Origin: Diphasiastrum complanatum
Lineage: Eukaryota; Streptophyta; Lycopodiopsida; Lycopodiales; Lycopodiaceae
Direction of reading: 5' to 3'
NCBI GenBank assembly: GCA_029204225.1
Contig: CM055111.1
Span: 6,220,938-6,284,937, forward strand
Length of the DNA stretch: 64,000 nt
Shown here: one piece after another, positions 49,122-61,729 of the stretch
How the letters are laid out: each line of letters begins with the position of its first letter
Position numbering within the stretch: position 1 is the first letter of the stretch
Program-made: the position numbers and the translations under genes
The notes under the pieces: model-generated
Database searches by the model: none
What the model saw: the letters and a program-made list of their open reading frames with translations, nothing else
What the model was told of the DNA's origin: nothing

Positions 49122-49206
49122 CTCTCTTGGCTTCTCCTTTGATGTTAGTTTTATATTGCACCAAAAGAGATGGATCTTTGCTAGATTGTGTCTATTGGAT
49201 GAGAGG
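49122..49206 (+). repeat. Dispersed repeat shared with 60309-60392
   Basis: Phrases ctctcttRgcttctccttt and gagatggatctttgct are shared in order and spacing with 60309-60392, where a primer-site-like sequence follows. It is probably the end of an LTR family. Confidence 0.6.
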
Positions 49207-49494
49207 ATTGTCTCTTGCACTCATGGAAAGGAAGACAATATTGAGATATTCTTCATGGTATATATAGGCTTTCCACTTCTTCTTTGATCTTTGCAAGTTG
49301 GATTATAAGAGTTATATAGTCTGCCAAAGGACAATCCTATTTGGACATTGATGGTTACTCTATGTAACTAACATAACCAAGAGGAGATTACAAATGGTGG
49401 ACTACATATGTGACATTTTCTCATTTTATTTAATGTTACATCATAACCTTATCTTCCAGGGTTTGGCTCGGTTGATTAGTTTTATTAACACGTT

Positions 49495-49776
49495 GATCGG
49501 ATATGATGGTACCCAATCCTAAAATCAGTCTTAGAGAAGTATCTAGCTCCACCCAGATGATCAACCAGGTCATTCATCCTTGGTAATGGATATTCTTTTT
49601 TATGGTTAATTTATTTAATCTGTTATTCCACACACATGCGAAAATCCCCATCATTTTTATTCTTCAGAAGGACCGATGCACCCACGGAGATTTGTTAGGG
49701 CGAATGTGATCCATTTTCAAAAAGTCTTCATTTTGCCTAGCAACAACATCCCTCTTTCTTTCTAAACCTATAAGGT
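49495..49776 (-). pseudogene. Gypsy RT N-terminal fragment, inverted
   Basis: Reading downwards from about 49776 the minus strand gives DHIRPNKSPWVHRSF, then in other frames GDFRMCV, LNKLTIKK and a GYHHI-like block. These are the first conserved RT motifs of gypsy. It opposes the [10 protein letters not shown] fragment at 49020-49115. Confidence 0.75.
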
Positions 49777-52440
49777 TGGCAGCAGCAAGGGACAGTCGAA
49801 TCAAGTGGCAAATGCAGCTGCAGAAGCTCCACAGCCTACTCAAGATGCCTTCATGACAAACCATCAAGAAGCATCCAACGACAGCTCCTAGTTTCTGGAT
49901 TCCGGAGCCACACAACATATGAACAACCATATTGGTTGTTTCGAGTCCTATATGCCTTATAGTACCAAGCAATACGTTCACCTTGGCGACAATAGCACTC
50001 AAGCTATCAAAGGTGAAAGTACAGTAAGATTAAGCTTTGCCAATGATCAATGTAAGTTATTTTCAAATGTCCTTCATGAACCAAATCTGTCAACAAATCT
50101 GCTCTCCGTTAGCAGGATTACAGATCTAGGACATAAAGTAGAATTTGAATCTAATCAATGTAAAGTGGTCGATAGGACAGGCAAGATCCTAGCACTTGAA
50201 AAGAGGCAAGGATACTTGTACAGATTAAGTCATTGTTGCACTTAGTACTTCTATTCAGATAAATAAAAGTTTACTTTGGCATTATAGACTTGGTCATTTG
50301 AATCATGCTTCTGTATAGCAAATGTCTAAGCAATCCATTGTTCTTTATCTCGACTATCCTGATAAGAAAGTGGAATTACCTGTCTGTCAAGACTGTCTAG
50401 TCGGTAAACAGACCAGGCAACCATTTAGATCAAGCCATCAGCATGCTAGAGGATTACTAGATGTTGTACATACAGATATTTGTGGCCCAATGAAAAATTC
50501 TTCACTGAAGGATGCAAAATATTTCGTAACTTTTATTAATGAATTTTCAAGAAGGACTATGGTTTATTTTATTAAGAAGAAATCAAAAGCTTTCAATTGC
50601 TTCAGAGTCTTCAAGGATCGTGCAGAAAAAGAGACTGGTAAACAAATCAAAGCCCTAAGGTCAGATAATGGTAGAGAGTACATATCCACCGAATTCAAGG
50701 AGTACTGCTAGAGCCAAGGCATTGAACAGCAGTTTATCACTCCTTATTCACCTCAGTCTAATGGATTAGAATCATACCCTGGTTGAGTCAGCCAAATGTA
50801 TGTTGGCACAATCATCTCTACCAAAGGACTTCTGGGCTGAAGTTGTCTCCACTGCAGCTTATATCCAGAACAGATGTTCTACCAAGGCCCTCTCACGCAA
50901 AACACCCCATGAGGTGTGGACAGGCTCAAAGCCTCCATTGAAGAACCTACGAGTATTCGGATGCATCGCCTACGCACAGATTCCAAAAGAGACAAGGAAG
51001 AAATTTGACTTCCAAGCTCTCAAGACAATCCTCATTGGATACACTTCATCTGACAACACCTACAAGCTGTACGACCCCGATACCCAGTAGAACTTATTCA
51101 GCCGGGATACAATATTTATCGAGGATCAAAGGCAAAGGCATCGTTCCAAGTGAACATTCAACGCCTTCCATTGAAATGACTATTCGAGCCACTTGCTCAA
51201 GCATGCCTATAGTTGCACGATAGCGAGCACGACAGTGAGTCAGACAAAGATGTTGTTGTCACTCAACAACTACAAATCCAAGAACTAAATTATCAGCCGA
51301 TGCTTCCTCCAAGAAGATCAAGTCGAGTGCACATACAAGCCACAAGGTACACTCCTAGTCTGCTTGTCTTTTAATACATGAACCAACATCAGTCGATGAG
51401 GCACTTAGCCAACCAGACTCTGATCTCTGGAAAGAAGCAATGGACAGAGAGTATTCATCTCTGATCAAGAACCAGACATGGTCAGTAGTCAAAGCTTCTG
51501 CTGGCTACAATCTCATCGATTGCAAGTCAATACAATGCCAATGGAGCAATTGATCAAAGCAAGGCAAGACTAGTAGCACGAGGATTCACTCAGATCTCCA
51601 ACATTGACTACAACGAAACTTGCAGCCCAGTAGTCAAGCACTCATCGATCTGAGCCCTCCTATCGTATGTTGTAGCAGCCGACTTGGAAGTACATCAACT
51701 CGATGTACAGACAGCTTATCTGAATGTAGTCATTGAAGAAGACATCTACATGCTACATCCAGAAGGATACGTTCATGAAGGTATGAAGCATCAAGTTTGC
51801 AAACTCCACAAGGCACTCTATGGCTTGAAGCAATCAGCCAGAGCTTGGTTCCAGAGGATCAACACATTTCTCATCCGATAAGGTTTTCAACCAAGCGTGG
51901 CTGGCGGTAACATCTACTTCAAATCAATGCAGCAATCCTTTATAGTTATCACCTTGTATGTAGATGATACATTGTTTTTTAGCAATTGTACCAATCTCAT
52001 GAAGGATGCTAAACAGATGTTGTCTTATGAGTTCGACGTGACCAACGATCTGGACGAAGCTCACTTCTGTCTAGGCATTCAAATCCACAGAGATAGAGCG
52101 AGACGGTATTACTCACCAAAGGTATCTTCACAATGTTCTTATTAGATATAATCTGATTAATTGCAAGTTAGCTCACTCGGCCAATTCATGGCCAATCCTG
52201 ACATTACCCATTGGAAGGCTCTTATAAGAGTCATGAGATACATTCGAGCTAAAATGGACTAGTGCATCTGCTATGGAGAAGTCAACAATGACAATCTTCA
52301 TCAGCTCAATGGATTTTCCGATGTAAGCTGGGGAGGAGATGTAGATAATCGTAAATCCACATCCGGATTTACATTCTTCTTCAAAGACGATCCTATATCA
52401 CGGAGCAGTCGTAAGCAAACTTCTATTGCTCTGTTACGAA
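49777..52440 (+). pseudogene. Copia element internal region (gag end to RNase H)
   Basis: Blocks in order: SNQVANAAAEAPQPTQDAF (gag end), FLDSGATQHMNNHIGCFES (protease, 49891-49947), RITDLGHKVEFESNQCKVVD, CQDCLVGKQTRQPFRSSHQH (pre-integrase Cys pair), VVHTDICGPMKNSSLKDAKY and ALRSDNGREYISTEFKEYC (integrase, where the usual RSDNGGE has G to R), KTPHEVWTGSKPPLKNLRVF. RT blocks are VHQLDVQTAYLNVVIEEDIY, LYGLKQSARAWFQRIN and LYVDDTLFFSN (51955-51987), then CLGIQIHRDRARRYY. RNase H is short (52310-52400). No LTR was identified at either end. It is the same family as 24412-25800; stops and frameshifts are present. Confidence 0.9.
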
Positions 52441-52445
52441 TTTGT

Positions 52446-52960
52446 GAACATTTTCTTTGTTGGTAATTAAGTGCCAGTTTATTGGCACTATTATTGCATG
52501 AGGTTGGAAATGGCAAATTGCTTTTGGTGGAGTTTATGGATAAAGCTTCCATAATTGTCCATGATATGGCATGCTCTTATTATCACCATCCTTGAGTGGC
52601 CTAATTGCCTTATACATATGTGGATTCCATTTAATAACTTGGCAACATTTGACCGTTTGGATGTTGGTGCACTACCAGTGCCACCTTGTAATAGATTTTG
52701 GCCACCTTTAATGGATCTCAATGCCAGTGTTTTTTTTGTAGCTTATTGGGGCAAATCAATTTGACTAACCAATTGGTCCCAAAGCAACTCTATGGTGGAG
52801 AGAAAAGCGAGGACATGTGCATTGGTGGCTATCTCTTGTACTATTGGATCATGGATGTTTGTATTTTTTCTTTTGTGGAATGCCTTCAATGCTCTATGGA
52901 TATCCCAGCTATTGGTGATTATAATATGGGACCAATTTAGATGCTTCAGCTTGCCCTTTG
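52446..52960. other. Non-coding, possibly old transposon sequence
   Basis: Minus-strand frames at 52491-52721 and 52743-53018 (for example HLSHSMAKGKLKHLNW) look coding-like but match no family I know. Confidence 0.3.
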
Positions 52961-53526
52961 CCATTGAGTGTGATAGATGTTGTCCATGCAATGGGTGATA
53001 CATGTTGCTGATGTGCAATTTTGTTGGTGTATGGAACTATTTAAGCATGGCATGCATGTCTTCTTTTAGGATGTGTCGCCTCCATTTTGCTACTTGTCAT
53101 TTGAGTTGCAATAGCATCACTGATTCCTAGCATTTTTCAAATCGTTCATCATGTTCATTCAATGTCACGAATGCTAAATTAGTTAAAAGTGTGTAGGCAT
53201 TGTTATTCTAGGTAGCTGTCATCTAGATCCGTTGTTCGTAGGCATATCCCCCTCGAGTGCCACTGAGTGCGATAGATGTTGTCCACGCAATGGGTGATAC
53301 ATGTTGCTGATGTACAATTTTGTTGGCATATGGAACTATTTTAGCATGGCACATGTGTCTCCATGTTGCTAGTTGTCATTTGAGTTGCAATAGCATCTCT
53401 GATTCCTAGCATTTTTCATATCGTTCTTCATGTTCATTCAGTGTCATGAATGCTAAATTAGTTAAAAGTGTGTAAGCATTGTTATTCTAGGTAGTTGTCA
53501 TCTAGATCCATTGTTCGTAGGCATAT

Positions 53527-53530
<4 letters not shown>
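52961..53530. repeat. Tandem duplication of a 270-300-bp unit
   Basis: Copy 1 (52961-53259) and copy 2 (53260-53530) share long phrases such as gatgtRcaattttgttgg and gaatgctaaattagttaaaa. Copy 2 lacks about 28 bases in the middle. A CT array follows directly. Confidence 0.9.

Positions 53531-53618
<88 letters not shown>
53531..53618. repeat. (CT)n microsatellite
   Basis: About 88 bases of uninterrupted CT directly after the tandem duplication. Confidence 0.97.
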
Positions 53619-53622
<4 letters not shown>

Positions 53623-54086
53623 CCATCTCCATGCAACTCTCACACCTTTCTAGCTTCCTTTGTGGCTATATCTACCTTTTTTGTGCATGACACTTTCTTT
53701 CATCACTTTTAGCTATTCTAAGCTTGTTTCTCAAGATTTCGTTGCTGCTATCCTTTTGCAATAGATCCTCAACAGTTTGAGTTTTGAAAATTTGATTTTT
53801 TTTTTTAACTCAAAATTTTTGGACTCTGTAGAATCCGTACAGTGCGTATGAATCCGTACTATACTTACAAGTATAATTTGACGATTGCATAGTGCTCTGT
53901 CTTACCTTCGATCTGAATCAATTTTTTGGTCAATCGGACTTCATATGACAAAGTTACGCTCATTTCCGTAAAATTGCTTGATTAGGGTTTTGCTTACTCT
54001 CTCATCTATCTCTTGCAAATCATCCTACGGCTTCGCTTCGCCTTCCTCCGGGCTTTGTCTTGCGCACAAAGCATGCTAAGAAGTTT
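53619..54086 (+). other. Probable LINE 5' leader
   Basis: A T-rich stretch with no gene, immediately upstream of LINE ORF1. The true 5' end of the LINE cannot be set. Confidence 0.4.
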
Positions 54087-54990
54087 ATGTATACCAAACG
54101 TCTTCGTACTTTGGAAATTGCATCCACCAAGCCTACCGATTCTATCAGCGCTCCACCACCATAGGTTGTTGATTCGTCCTCAGTTGCTATGGGAGACACA
54201 TGCCACACCTACATGCGGCACACCACTCCCAAGAATATCTCCTCGCTGAATGAGTACATTTTTAAGCAATTTGCCGCTTTTCTTTCACAACTCAATGAAC
54301 TTTGTGCAAATTTGCTTACTAAGACTGCCACGATTGACGCTCAACAGACTGAAATTGCTTCTCTTCATGTTGTGCTAAGTGCTTTGAAGAGGGACATCAT
54401 CCCTAATATCTCCCGTGTTGTTGAGGATACTAGGGCATCCATGAGTAAGCTTCCCCTACTTGAGCGCCAAATACATGACACTATTGAGTGGCACTGCCCA
54501 GATTCCTGTTCTTGAACAATGGCTTCATGAGACAGTGGAACATGTACAGAAAGTACCTACTCTCGAGCAAGAAGTGTGTGAGACCAAATCATGGGCTTCT
54601 ATCCTGAGATCATCTACCACCTCTTTGCCTTCTGTCGCACCCTTCTTAGACACCACGGTACAAGGCGTCTTGGCAGAACAACAACGTCGGGATGACAAAA
54701 AGCTCAACTTAAGATTCCGAGGTCTTTCTACTGAGGGCACAACACTGGACCAGGTTACCTCTTTGTTTACTTTATGCATGGGGCTCTCAGTTCCAGGTAT
54801 CCAGTATGCTTGGTGCCTCCAGCATGATCCGAAGATATTATTTGTCAAATTCAAATCTATGGACGACCGGTAGACACTTCTTCGTGTGCGTCGTACTCTC
54901 CGAGGCTCTCAGATTTACATAGGTGATGACCTTATTCACTGCCAATGGTTACAGCATAAAACTATTATTCAGGAGGCAAGGACAAAATAA
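54087..54990 (+). pseudogene. LINE ORF1 (coiled coil plus RRM-like domain)
   Basis: It starts MYTKRLRTLEIASTKPTDS, with a TAG for Gln at 54162 and a frameshift near 54490. The middle is a long heptad-rich helix (QLNELCANLLTKTATIDAQQ ... LPLLERQIHDTIEW ... VPTLEQEVCETKSW). The last third (KLNLRFRGLSTEGTTLDQVT, then ILFVKFKSMDDR, a TAG for Gln, TLLRVRRTLRGSQIYIGDDL) has the strand-helix pattern of the RRM in L1-type ORF1 proteins. Such proteins bind element RNA as trimers. The frame breaks make this copy inactive. Confidence 0.75.
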
Positions 54991-55039
54991 TAGCGTGTGG
55001 TATTTACAAATGGCAACCCTCGCTTTTTCTCCCAGCGTC

Positions 55040-55895
55040 AATAGGAAGTTGGGTGTGTTCGGTTGATTTTCTACTTTTTGCAGAGACATATGAGTCTTCC
55101 ACACACCCACTTCCGCACATTTCTGGTTTTCAGTGGATTTCTGCTCCACAATCTATGCTACAAGGCAGGGTACTTCGGGCCTCTGGTGGAGTTGCATGTT
55201 TACTCCTTCTATTCGGTTGGTGTCTCAAGATACTTATGGCCGTTACTTGTGGCTTCAGATTACTGCATCCTTCTTGGGGCTAACCAGGACTTGTTTGTTG
55301 CAATGTGATACTTTGCTCCCCACACTTCAGTGTTTATGGATTTGGTAGGTGATCCTTTTCAGGCCCTTTTTGATGGCGTTGCTAGACTCTTTCTACAAGG
55401 TTACATATTGCTTGCAGGGGACTTTAACGCACATGTAGCCACTCACCAGACTGAGTTCTATGCTGACACACTCTCTCTTCATCTATTGGATACCTCTTAT
55501 GCCCATTATTCTCAGGACTCATCAGTGACGGTTATGCTTTTTGGGGAACATCTTATGAGGTTGGCTCAAGCACACAGTCTCATTATCCTTAACGGTCTTC
55601 TTCAATGGCCATCCTCCTCTGCATATACTTGCCACCCATTTGGTGGCAGTCATAGCGTAGTGGACTATTTCATTGCATCTCCTACTTTATTGCCCCGCTT
55701 GGCATCCTTCACCATCTCTACTCCGATCCTCGTTGATCACTCTCTACTCTACCTCTCCTTCTCCCCAGCACCAAGTCTGCCTTCTCCTCCACCTTCTCTC
55801 TGTGGTCGACCCGCCCGCTATCGTATACCTCCTCATCAATCCCAGGCCTATGTTGCCCACGTCTCTTCTGCACCACTTTCCTTCCTCCTTTGATG
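55040..55895 (+). pseudogene. LINE ORF2: APE-type endonuclease domain
   Basis: Blocks in different frames: FAETYESSTHPLPHISGFQW (the first carries the catalytic Glu), GRVLRASGGVACLL, ILLAGDFNAHVATHQTE (the GDFN motif, near 55405-55455), HSLIILNGLLQWPSSSAYTC, GGSHSVVDYFIASPTLL and VDHSLLYLSF (the final Asp-His). This is a complete endonuclease/exonuclease/phosphatase domain order. The domain nicks target DNA to prime reverse transcription. At least one frameshift separates the first blocks from GDFN. Confidence 0.88.
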
Positions 55896-58004
55896 TCACT
55901 ACCCAAGCCTCCTTTTTAACACACGCCCTAACAACTGTTGCTCATGCCATTGCACCCCCTCACTGCTTCTCCTTCTCATCGTCATACCCATGATAAATGG
56001 TATGACAACGATTGTTCTTTCTTCTAGAAATATATCACGTTCTCAAATTCTCCGATTCTACACTTTTTTTTTCCGCTAAAAAGCAGCTTCGCTCCCTCTT
56101 CGCAAAGAAATGGCCTACTTTTCTTTCCGTTCCTCCTACCTCCTTTGCTCCCTCCACTCTGCTTCCTCGGCTACTTTTTGGAAGATCTTTCTTCTTAAGC
56201 CCCTATCCATTGCACCCATCCCTCTTCAATCCTGGGTCGACTATGCAACCAACCTATATACAACTGCTCACCCTTCCATCTCTCTTTCATCTCGTCCTAC
56301 CCACTATGACCTGTTTTCTCCTGACATGGTTGAAGCCACCATCTGCAAACTCAAAAACAATCGTACATCTGACATTGATCTTCTTTCAACCGAGCTCCTC
56401 AAACCAATTGCCAAACTCGCCTCCCCATTCCTGGCCCAATGTTTCAACCACTCTGTCATTGATGGTTTTCCCATACCTTGGGCCACCAATCTCCTTCACC
56501 CCATTCTTAAAGCAAGCGATGCCATGAATGTCCATAACTATCGCACTATTATGATTGGTCATACCATGGCCAAGTTGGACCACTATTCTCCAAAACTTTG
56601 TTATGGCAGAGGTTGATTCTCGACTATTGTATGCGACTGGCCAGGGTGGCTTCCGCCGAGGTTATAGCACTCTTGATCATGTCCTTACTCTACATATTAT
56701 CATTGAGGAGGCAAAGCATATGGGCAAGAAGCTATTTGCTTGTTTCGTTGATGTCTCTAAGGCCTTTGACATTGTTCTCCATCATTTTTTGATCAGCAGA
56801 CTATGTCAGCTTGGCTTTTTGGACTCTATTCTCACGGTCGTGGTTGCACTGTATGAGAGAGTTCTAGCATGTATTCGGTTGGATACTGATTTGTCTTCTC
56901 CCATCCGTAGCATTGTTGGCGTCAAGCAAGGTTGTCCATTGTCCCCTCCATTGTTTGCACTTTATATTCATGATCTTGAGCGCCTCATTCGTGAAGAAGG
57001 TGGAGATGGTTGCCCGCCAGCTCATTTGCTCATCCCCATTCTGCTTTATGTTGATGACATTGTTCTGCTTTCTCCCTCACCAGAAGGGCTGCAATGTCAG
57101 TTATAGGTCTTACATCGGTTTTGTGTTGCCTGAGGTCTCTCTGTTAACTTAAAAAAGATGAAGATCATGATTTTCAACACTAATCGACAAAGCCTTCACA
57201 ATTATCAATTCTTCTATGATGGCCAGGAAGTTGACATTGTTGCTTGTTATACTTACTTGGGAGTCCTGTTTACTGCGCCCCTTCTTGGTTTCCGCCAGGC
57301 TACAATTGCACACATTTCCTCTTATCTTTCAGCATTGGTTCAGTTCGAGCATGGTTGTACCATGAATCATATTTTTGATCCCGCTACTAGATGCCAATTG
57401 TTTCACACACGGGTGGTTCCAGCAGTGATGTATGCCTCTGAGATCTGGTTGCCAGGACTTTCTCTCCAGGACTAGGCAAGAATTTCCCGCATTGAAGCGA
57501 CTATGTTGGGTTGCATGATACATGCCAAGACTACCACCCCTCATTATATCCTATGTGCTAAGTTTGCTACTCCGACGATCATCCTTGAGGGCTTTTTCCA
57601 CCATATTCTTTTTCTTCAGCGGATTCAGGAGATTCGTGCATCTCACCCGGATAGATACATAGTTGTTGTGGTTACTTCTTTATGCGTCCTAGCTGATTCC
57701 CATGCCAAGCTATCCTGGTACCAGCAAGCGTCTGATCTCTTACGACATCTGATCATGGATCTTCCTTGTGGTACACATTCATATATCTGAGGCTATTTAT
57801 TTCATCGATATATGCAGCAGACTTGGAGCTCCCTCCCACCTTCCCGCATTCGACTATTACCAGACACACTTTCTCTCTCTGGATCCTTCTGGTTTGTCAT
57901 TGTTGCCACTCTATCTCTCACAGCCCCTATCACACGGCCTGCGCTATCGTCTTGGGCAGTTGCGCATTTCATTTGTCTTGAGTTTTTGTGAATGCTTTGG
58001 TATC
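55896..58004 (+). pseudogene. LINE ORF2: reverse transcriptase domain
   Basis: MVEATICKLKNNRTSDIDLL and IAKLASPFLAQCFNHSVIDG mark RT block 0-1. GQGGFRRGYSTLDHV, LFACFVDVSKAFDIVLHH (catalytic Asp), VGVKQGCPLSPPLFALYIHD and LLYVDDIVLLSPS (YVDD, 57045-57083) are the core. MKIMIFNTNRQ and CYTYLGVLF follow as the thumb-proximal blocks. The TRCQLFHTRVVPAVMYASEI and ATMLGCMIHAKTTTPHYIL text is the usual C-terminal extension. Some stops and frame changes are present, but long open runs remain, so decay is moderate. Confidence 0.9.
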
Positions 58005-58299
58005 TAAACTTGGTTCCACTTAATCTCTGATAATAGGCTGTACTGGAGTCCGTACCACACACGTGTGGGGTCGGAATTCAATGTTTGATCAATGCTTTTG
58101 ATTGCCCTTGATTGTGGGTGTGAAAGTTTGTAGAAGTTATCTATATTGAGTCTAGGGGTACCTAAACTTTTTTAGTCCTTATACACGTTTTAGTAGATGA
58201 TAGGGCCAAACTTGGACGATGATGTGCCACTTCAATATGCTTGCTCCTTGCATGAAAGACTGGATTATTTGCAAGAGCCTAAGCAAAAATGTTATCATT

Positions 58300-58920
58300 C
58301 TTGATAATTGGAAGATATTCAGCTTGCTATTGAGGCTGGTCATGCATGGGATATCCCCCGGGAGAGTCGTCTGTGTCGCTTGTGCTCGTTGTAGGAGATG
58401 GAGCCCATTTCCTCCTCAGATGTCTGTTGTATTATGATATACGGGGGAGGTAGTATTGTCTCTTTCGTGATGGTCCGCATATACTTCGTGGTTTTGTCTC
58501 ATATCCTGATGCTCGTTGCTTGGGACTTCTTGTTCGTGAGATTCTTACTCTTCGTCAGTCTCATCTGTCTATACCAGATCACCTAGGGTTAAATCACCAA
58601 CAGCTGCTTCTCATTGGCTTCTTTTGCACTCGAGCACATATTGATGACTCCGATGATGAGATTCCTATCCCTGTGCCACCGCGGAAAAAGCCCGGATGTA
58701 GTTGGCACTTGCCTCCATCACGGCCCACTATATGCTCCACTCAGCGGACACTTCACACTTACTTTCGCTGATATGTACTTATTCTCCACCTGGCCCGGGT
58801 TGTGGGCATTGGTACTTTTTTTGTAGTTCTTTCGTTATACCTGGCCCGAGTTGTGGGCTTATTTCACTTCTGCTTTGTTCTACTTTTATTTGTAGCTAGT
58901 TTATAGCAACTGGTGCCCAA
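58300..58920 (+). pseudogene. LINE ORF2 C-terminal CCHC region and 3' end
   Basis: Across a frame change near 58395 the text reads LCRLCSL and then GDGAHFLLRC, giving the C-x2-C ... H-x4-C arrangement of many LINE C-termini. The run ends near LHTYFR at 58769. After that come two copies of a ctggcccgRgttgtgggc phrase (58790 and 58840) and a T/C-rich tail near 58935. No poly(A) or clear target duplication was found. Confidence 0.6.
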
Positions 58921-60308
58921 AAGACGTTAATGAAGTTTTCTTTCTTTCTGTCTTTCTTTCTCTCTCCCCATTTGTTTGGTCCATGCTGATCTATTATATT
59001 TTGCTCATGTTTTAGTCCGAAGATTCCTTTGGCACAACCCTCTCAACATGCTTAATTGGGATCTCTACTCTGCCCCAATCATATGAAAATATTTGTCTTC
59101 CTATGTCCACTTAATGGAAACATCCCTCGACATCTCCTACAACAACATTCTAGTAAGATCTAACTATTGCTTTATAAATAAGGGGCCACACACTTTCAAA
59201 TCTTTAATTGAAAGAGCTTCTTTAGTGGAGAGGCAATAAACACATCAACTTTTGTGAGTTGTCAGGACACTTCGAGATATTAACCCTAAACTTCAAACCT
59301 TGGGATAACGTTTAAAAAAGAATGAGTGAAACACTCATGAAGAAAATTAAAGCCACATTCATAACATTTGTGACATATGAAAGAATTGGTCTCAATCCAT
59401 ACAACTAGCTAACAAATAGAGAGTCAGATCTCATTTATTACGTTTCTTTGACCCTGATACATTTACTGCCCTAAACACAAACAATAAGATAGTTGGACTT
59501 TCAAAGGTGCAACCAAAACAAGTAGAATCACATACTACAAAGGATATGAAGCCCAACAACACTTCAATTTGGTTTGAAAATAACTGGTTACCCAAGACAA
59601 CTCAAAGAAATGGAAAAAGAGATTGAAGAAGTTAGAAACCTTCAAGCTAGCCAAATATAAAATTTCTACACTCCAAATTGCTCAACAAGCCCTGACCATA
59701 TGAGCTAAATATACAAAGGACACCCCTCTAAACTCTATACCTCCTATGAAAGAGAACATAAAACTATTGCTCATCTTTTCTTTCAATGTCGTTGGGGCTT
59801 TTGAGATCAAATTTTTTGAAAGAGATCCCATGTTAAATTTAACACATTATCTCTATATGTGGTTAATTGATGTTGACTTTCAAATGTGCAATAGTCAAGA
59901 AACTAGAATCTAACTAGGGTTAATTCATTGTGAGAAATATGGCTGAATAGGAATGCATAAGAGCATGGCTACAAGCAACACAAGGGAGACTCATGATTCA
60001 ACAAAGCTATCCTTGGCTATGGATGTAAGCAACCTCTCGCATGGGTTAGGGAAGGGCATGATAATGGTAGAGTGAGTCCATATGGTTTGAGGATAGATTT
60101 CAATATTTGGTACTTGGTATACTTGACTTACCAAACTCATGGGGACACCAAAGTGGATTGAGAGACCTCATGTAACCTTGCATGGGTAGAGCATTTGCAT
60201 GGGCACTTGGAAGGTGAGAGAGCATGCACAGAGGCCGCTTACAAGGATGGGGGAGTCTCTCCTCCTCGCTCATTCTTGCTTGAGAGCTCTTGTTGAGAGG
60301 TTCAGGTT
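58921..60308. other. Intergenic, no gene seen
   Basis: Begins with a ctttcttt tract (58938-58970). Otherwise no supported frame, element end or RNA gene. Confidence 0.45.
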
Positions 60309-60414
60309 CTCTCTTAGCTTCTCCTTTGGTGTTTCTACTCTATTGCATGGGGGAGATGGATCTTTGCTTGATAACGTCTATTAGATGGGGGAGTTATTAT
60401 AGTGGTATTAAAGT
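60309..60414 (+). repeat. LTR-end-like repeat with primer-site-like sequence
   Basis: 60309-60392 aligns with 49122-49206. Eleven bases later comes tggtattaaagt (60403-60414), which resembles a degraded copia-type primer site. No internal retroelement coding follows. Confidence 0.4.
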
Positions 60415-61729
60415 TTGGATTACTTGGATATGATCTTGAAGATCTGGACTTTTCACACCATCTATGTTGCGTGACTTTTTGATGAGTCTGATTTTTTTTT
60501 GTTTGGGATAAGCGGTTTGAGGTCACTGGTGGCCCAAGTGGGTGTGAATTTTGAAGCTTTGTGCTGAGCACAAAATTTAAGTTTTTGCCTACATTTTTTC
60601 ATGTGTCACATAGTGTTGGTAACACGCTCCAATAGGTAGACTCTTGAGGCCAAATCAATGTAGAGCAACATAACAAACTCGAAAAAATATTTTTGGAATA
60701 AAGATTTTGAGTAGTTCAAACTTACGAACTGATTTAAAGTAAAATTAGGCCATGTTTTTTTTGCCCTCGACTGGTTCATTTTGTAGAAATTTCTCTTGAT
60801 ACATGTTATAGCTTGAACGATTTAGGCTTCAGGGGTGCTTATATGGATGGGAGCATTCATTAGATTTCATTGTGTATGGGAGCATTCATTATCTAGATGG
60901 GAGCGTTCATTAGATGTCATTGTGTATGTTTAAAACCAAGTGATTGAAGTATGCATGCATGTTATTCTTTTGGGCTATTTTAGTCATTTCTAAAAATCTG
61001 CTTGTTCTTGCTAGTCATTGCATGGATGTGCTTGATATGCTGGTAGCGATTAGTCTTCCCTAGGGAAACTAGGCTTGTGAAATCTTGGAACAAATGATTA
61101 TGTGGGTGTTGTGAAATTGTCCCCCAAAGTTTGCTATCAAAAATTTGCTTCAAATTAGAGCGCTGGTTGTTCGATTGCTTCTTCTTCTAACTGCATAGTT
61201 TTGTATGAGAATTTCATAGTAGCTATTGCACTCTAGGGCACCTCTGCCATCCAAGTTGGGAGTAATTTGGCTGAGTATCTAGCGACAATGACGCATTCAA
61301 ACTTCTTGAATTTATTTTGCTTACAAAAATTCAGTTTTCATTTCTTGATCATGATTGGTTCTCTTGTGGGTGCATGCTTTGCCATGAAATCTTAACAATA
61401 GTTGTTGTTAGGGTGTCATGCCCATTTTTGTAGCAATTGTTGAGTAGCATGTGAGAACGATGGTCACAAGTTTCTTATAACTTTTTTTGCTTACGTTTGA
61501 CATAGAAATGTTGCTAGATTCATTTTCTTTGAACACTTAATTGATGACCACCAACTTTTGGGCATAAGCCAACTATGTATGGGCAACCTTGCCTGTAAAG
61601 TTTCGTAGAGTTTTGACATTTCTTTGTTTAGTTCTCATTATCTAAATTTTATTTCTTTTTGTGCAATTGTAGTGGGGAATGTGGAGTGAAGCAAAAACGA
61701 ATGAGCCAACAGAGAAGTAAGCTTAACGT
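60415..61729. other. Intergenic, no gene seen
   Basis: A direct repeat of atgggagcattcattag (60854, 60887 and a variant at 60899) is the only structure noticed. No gene supported. Confidence 0.4.
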
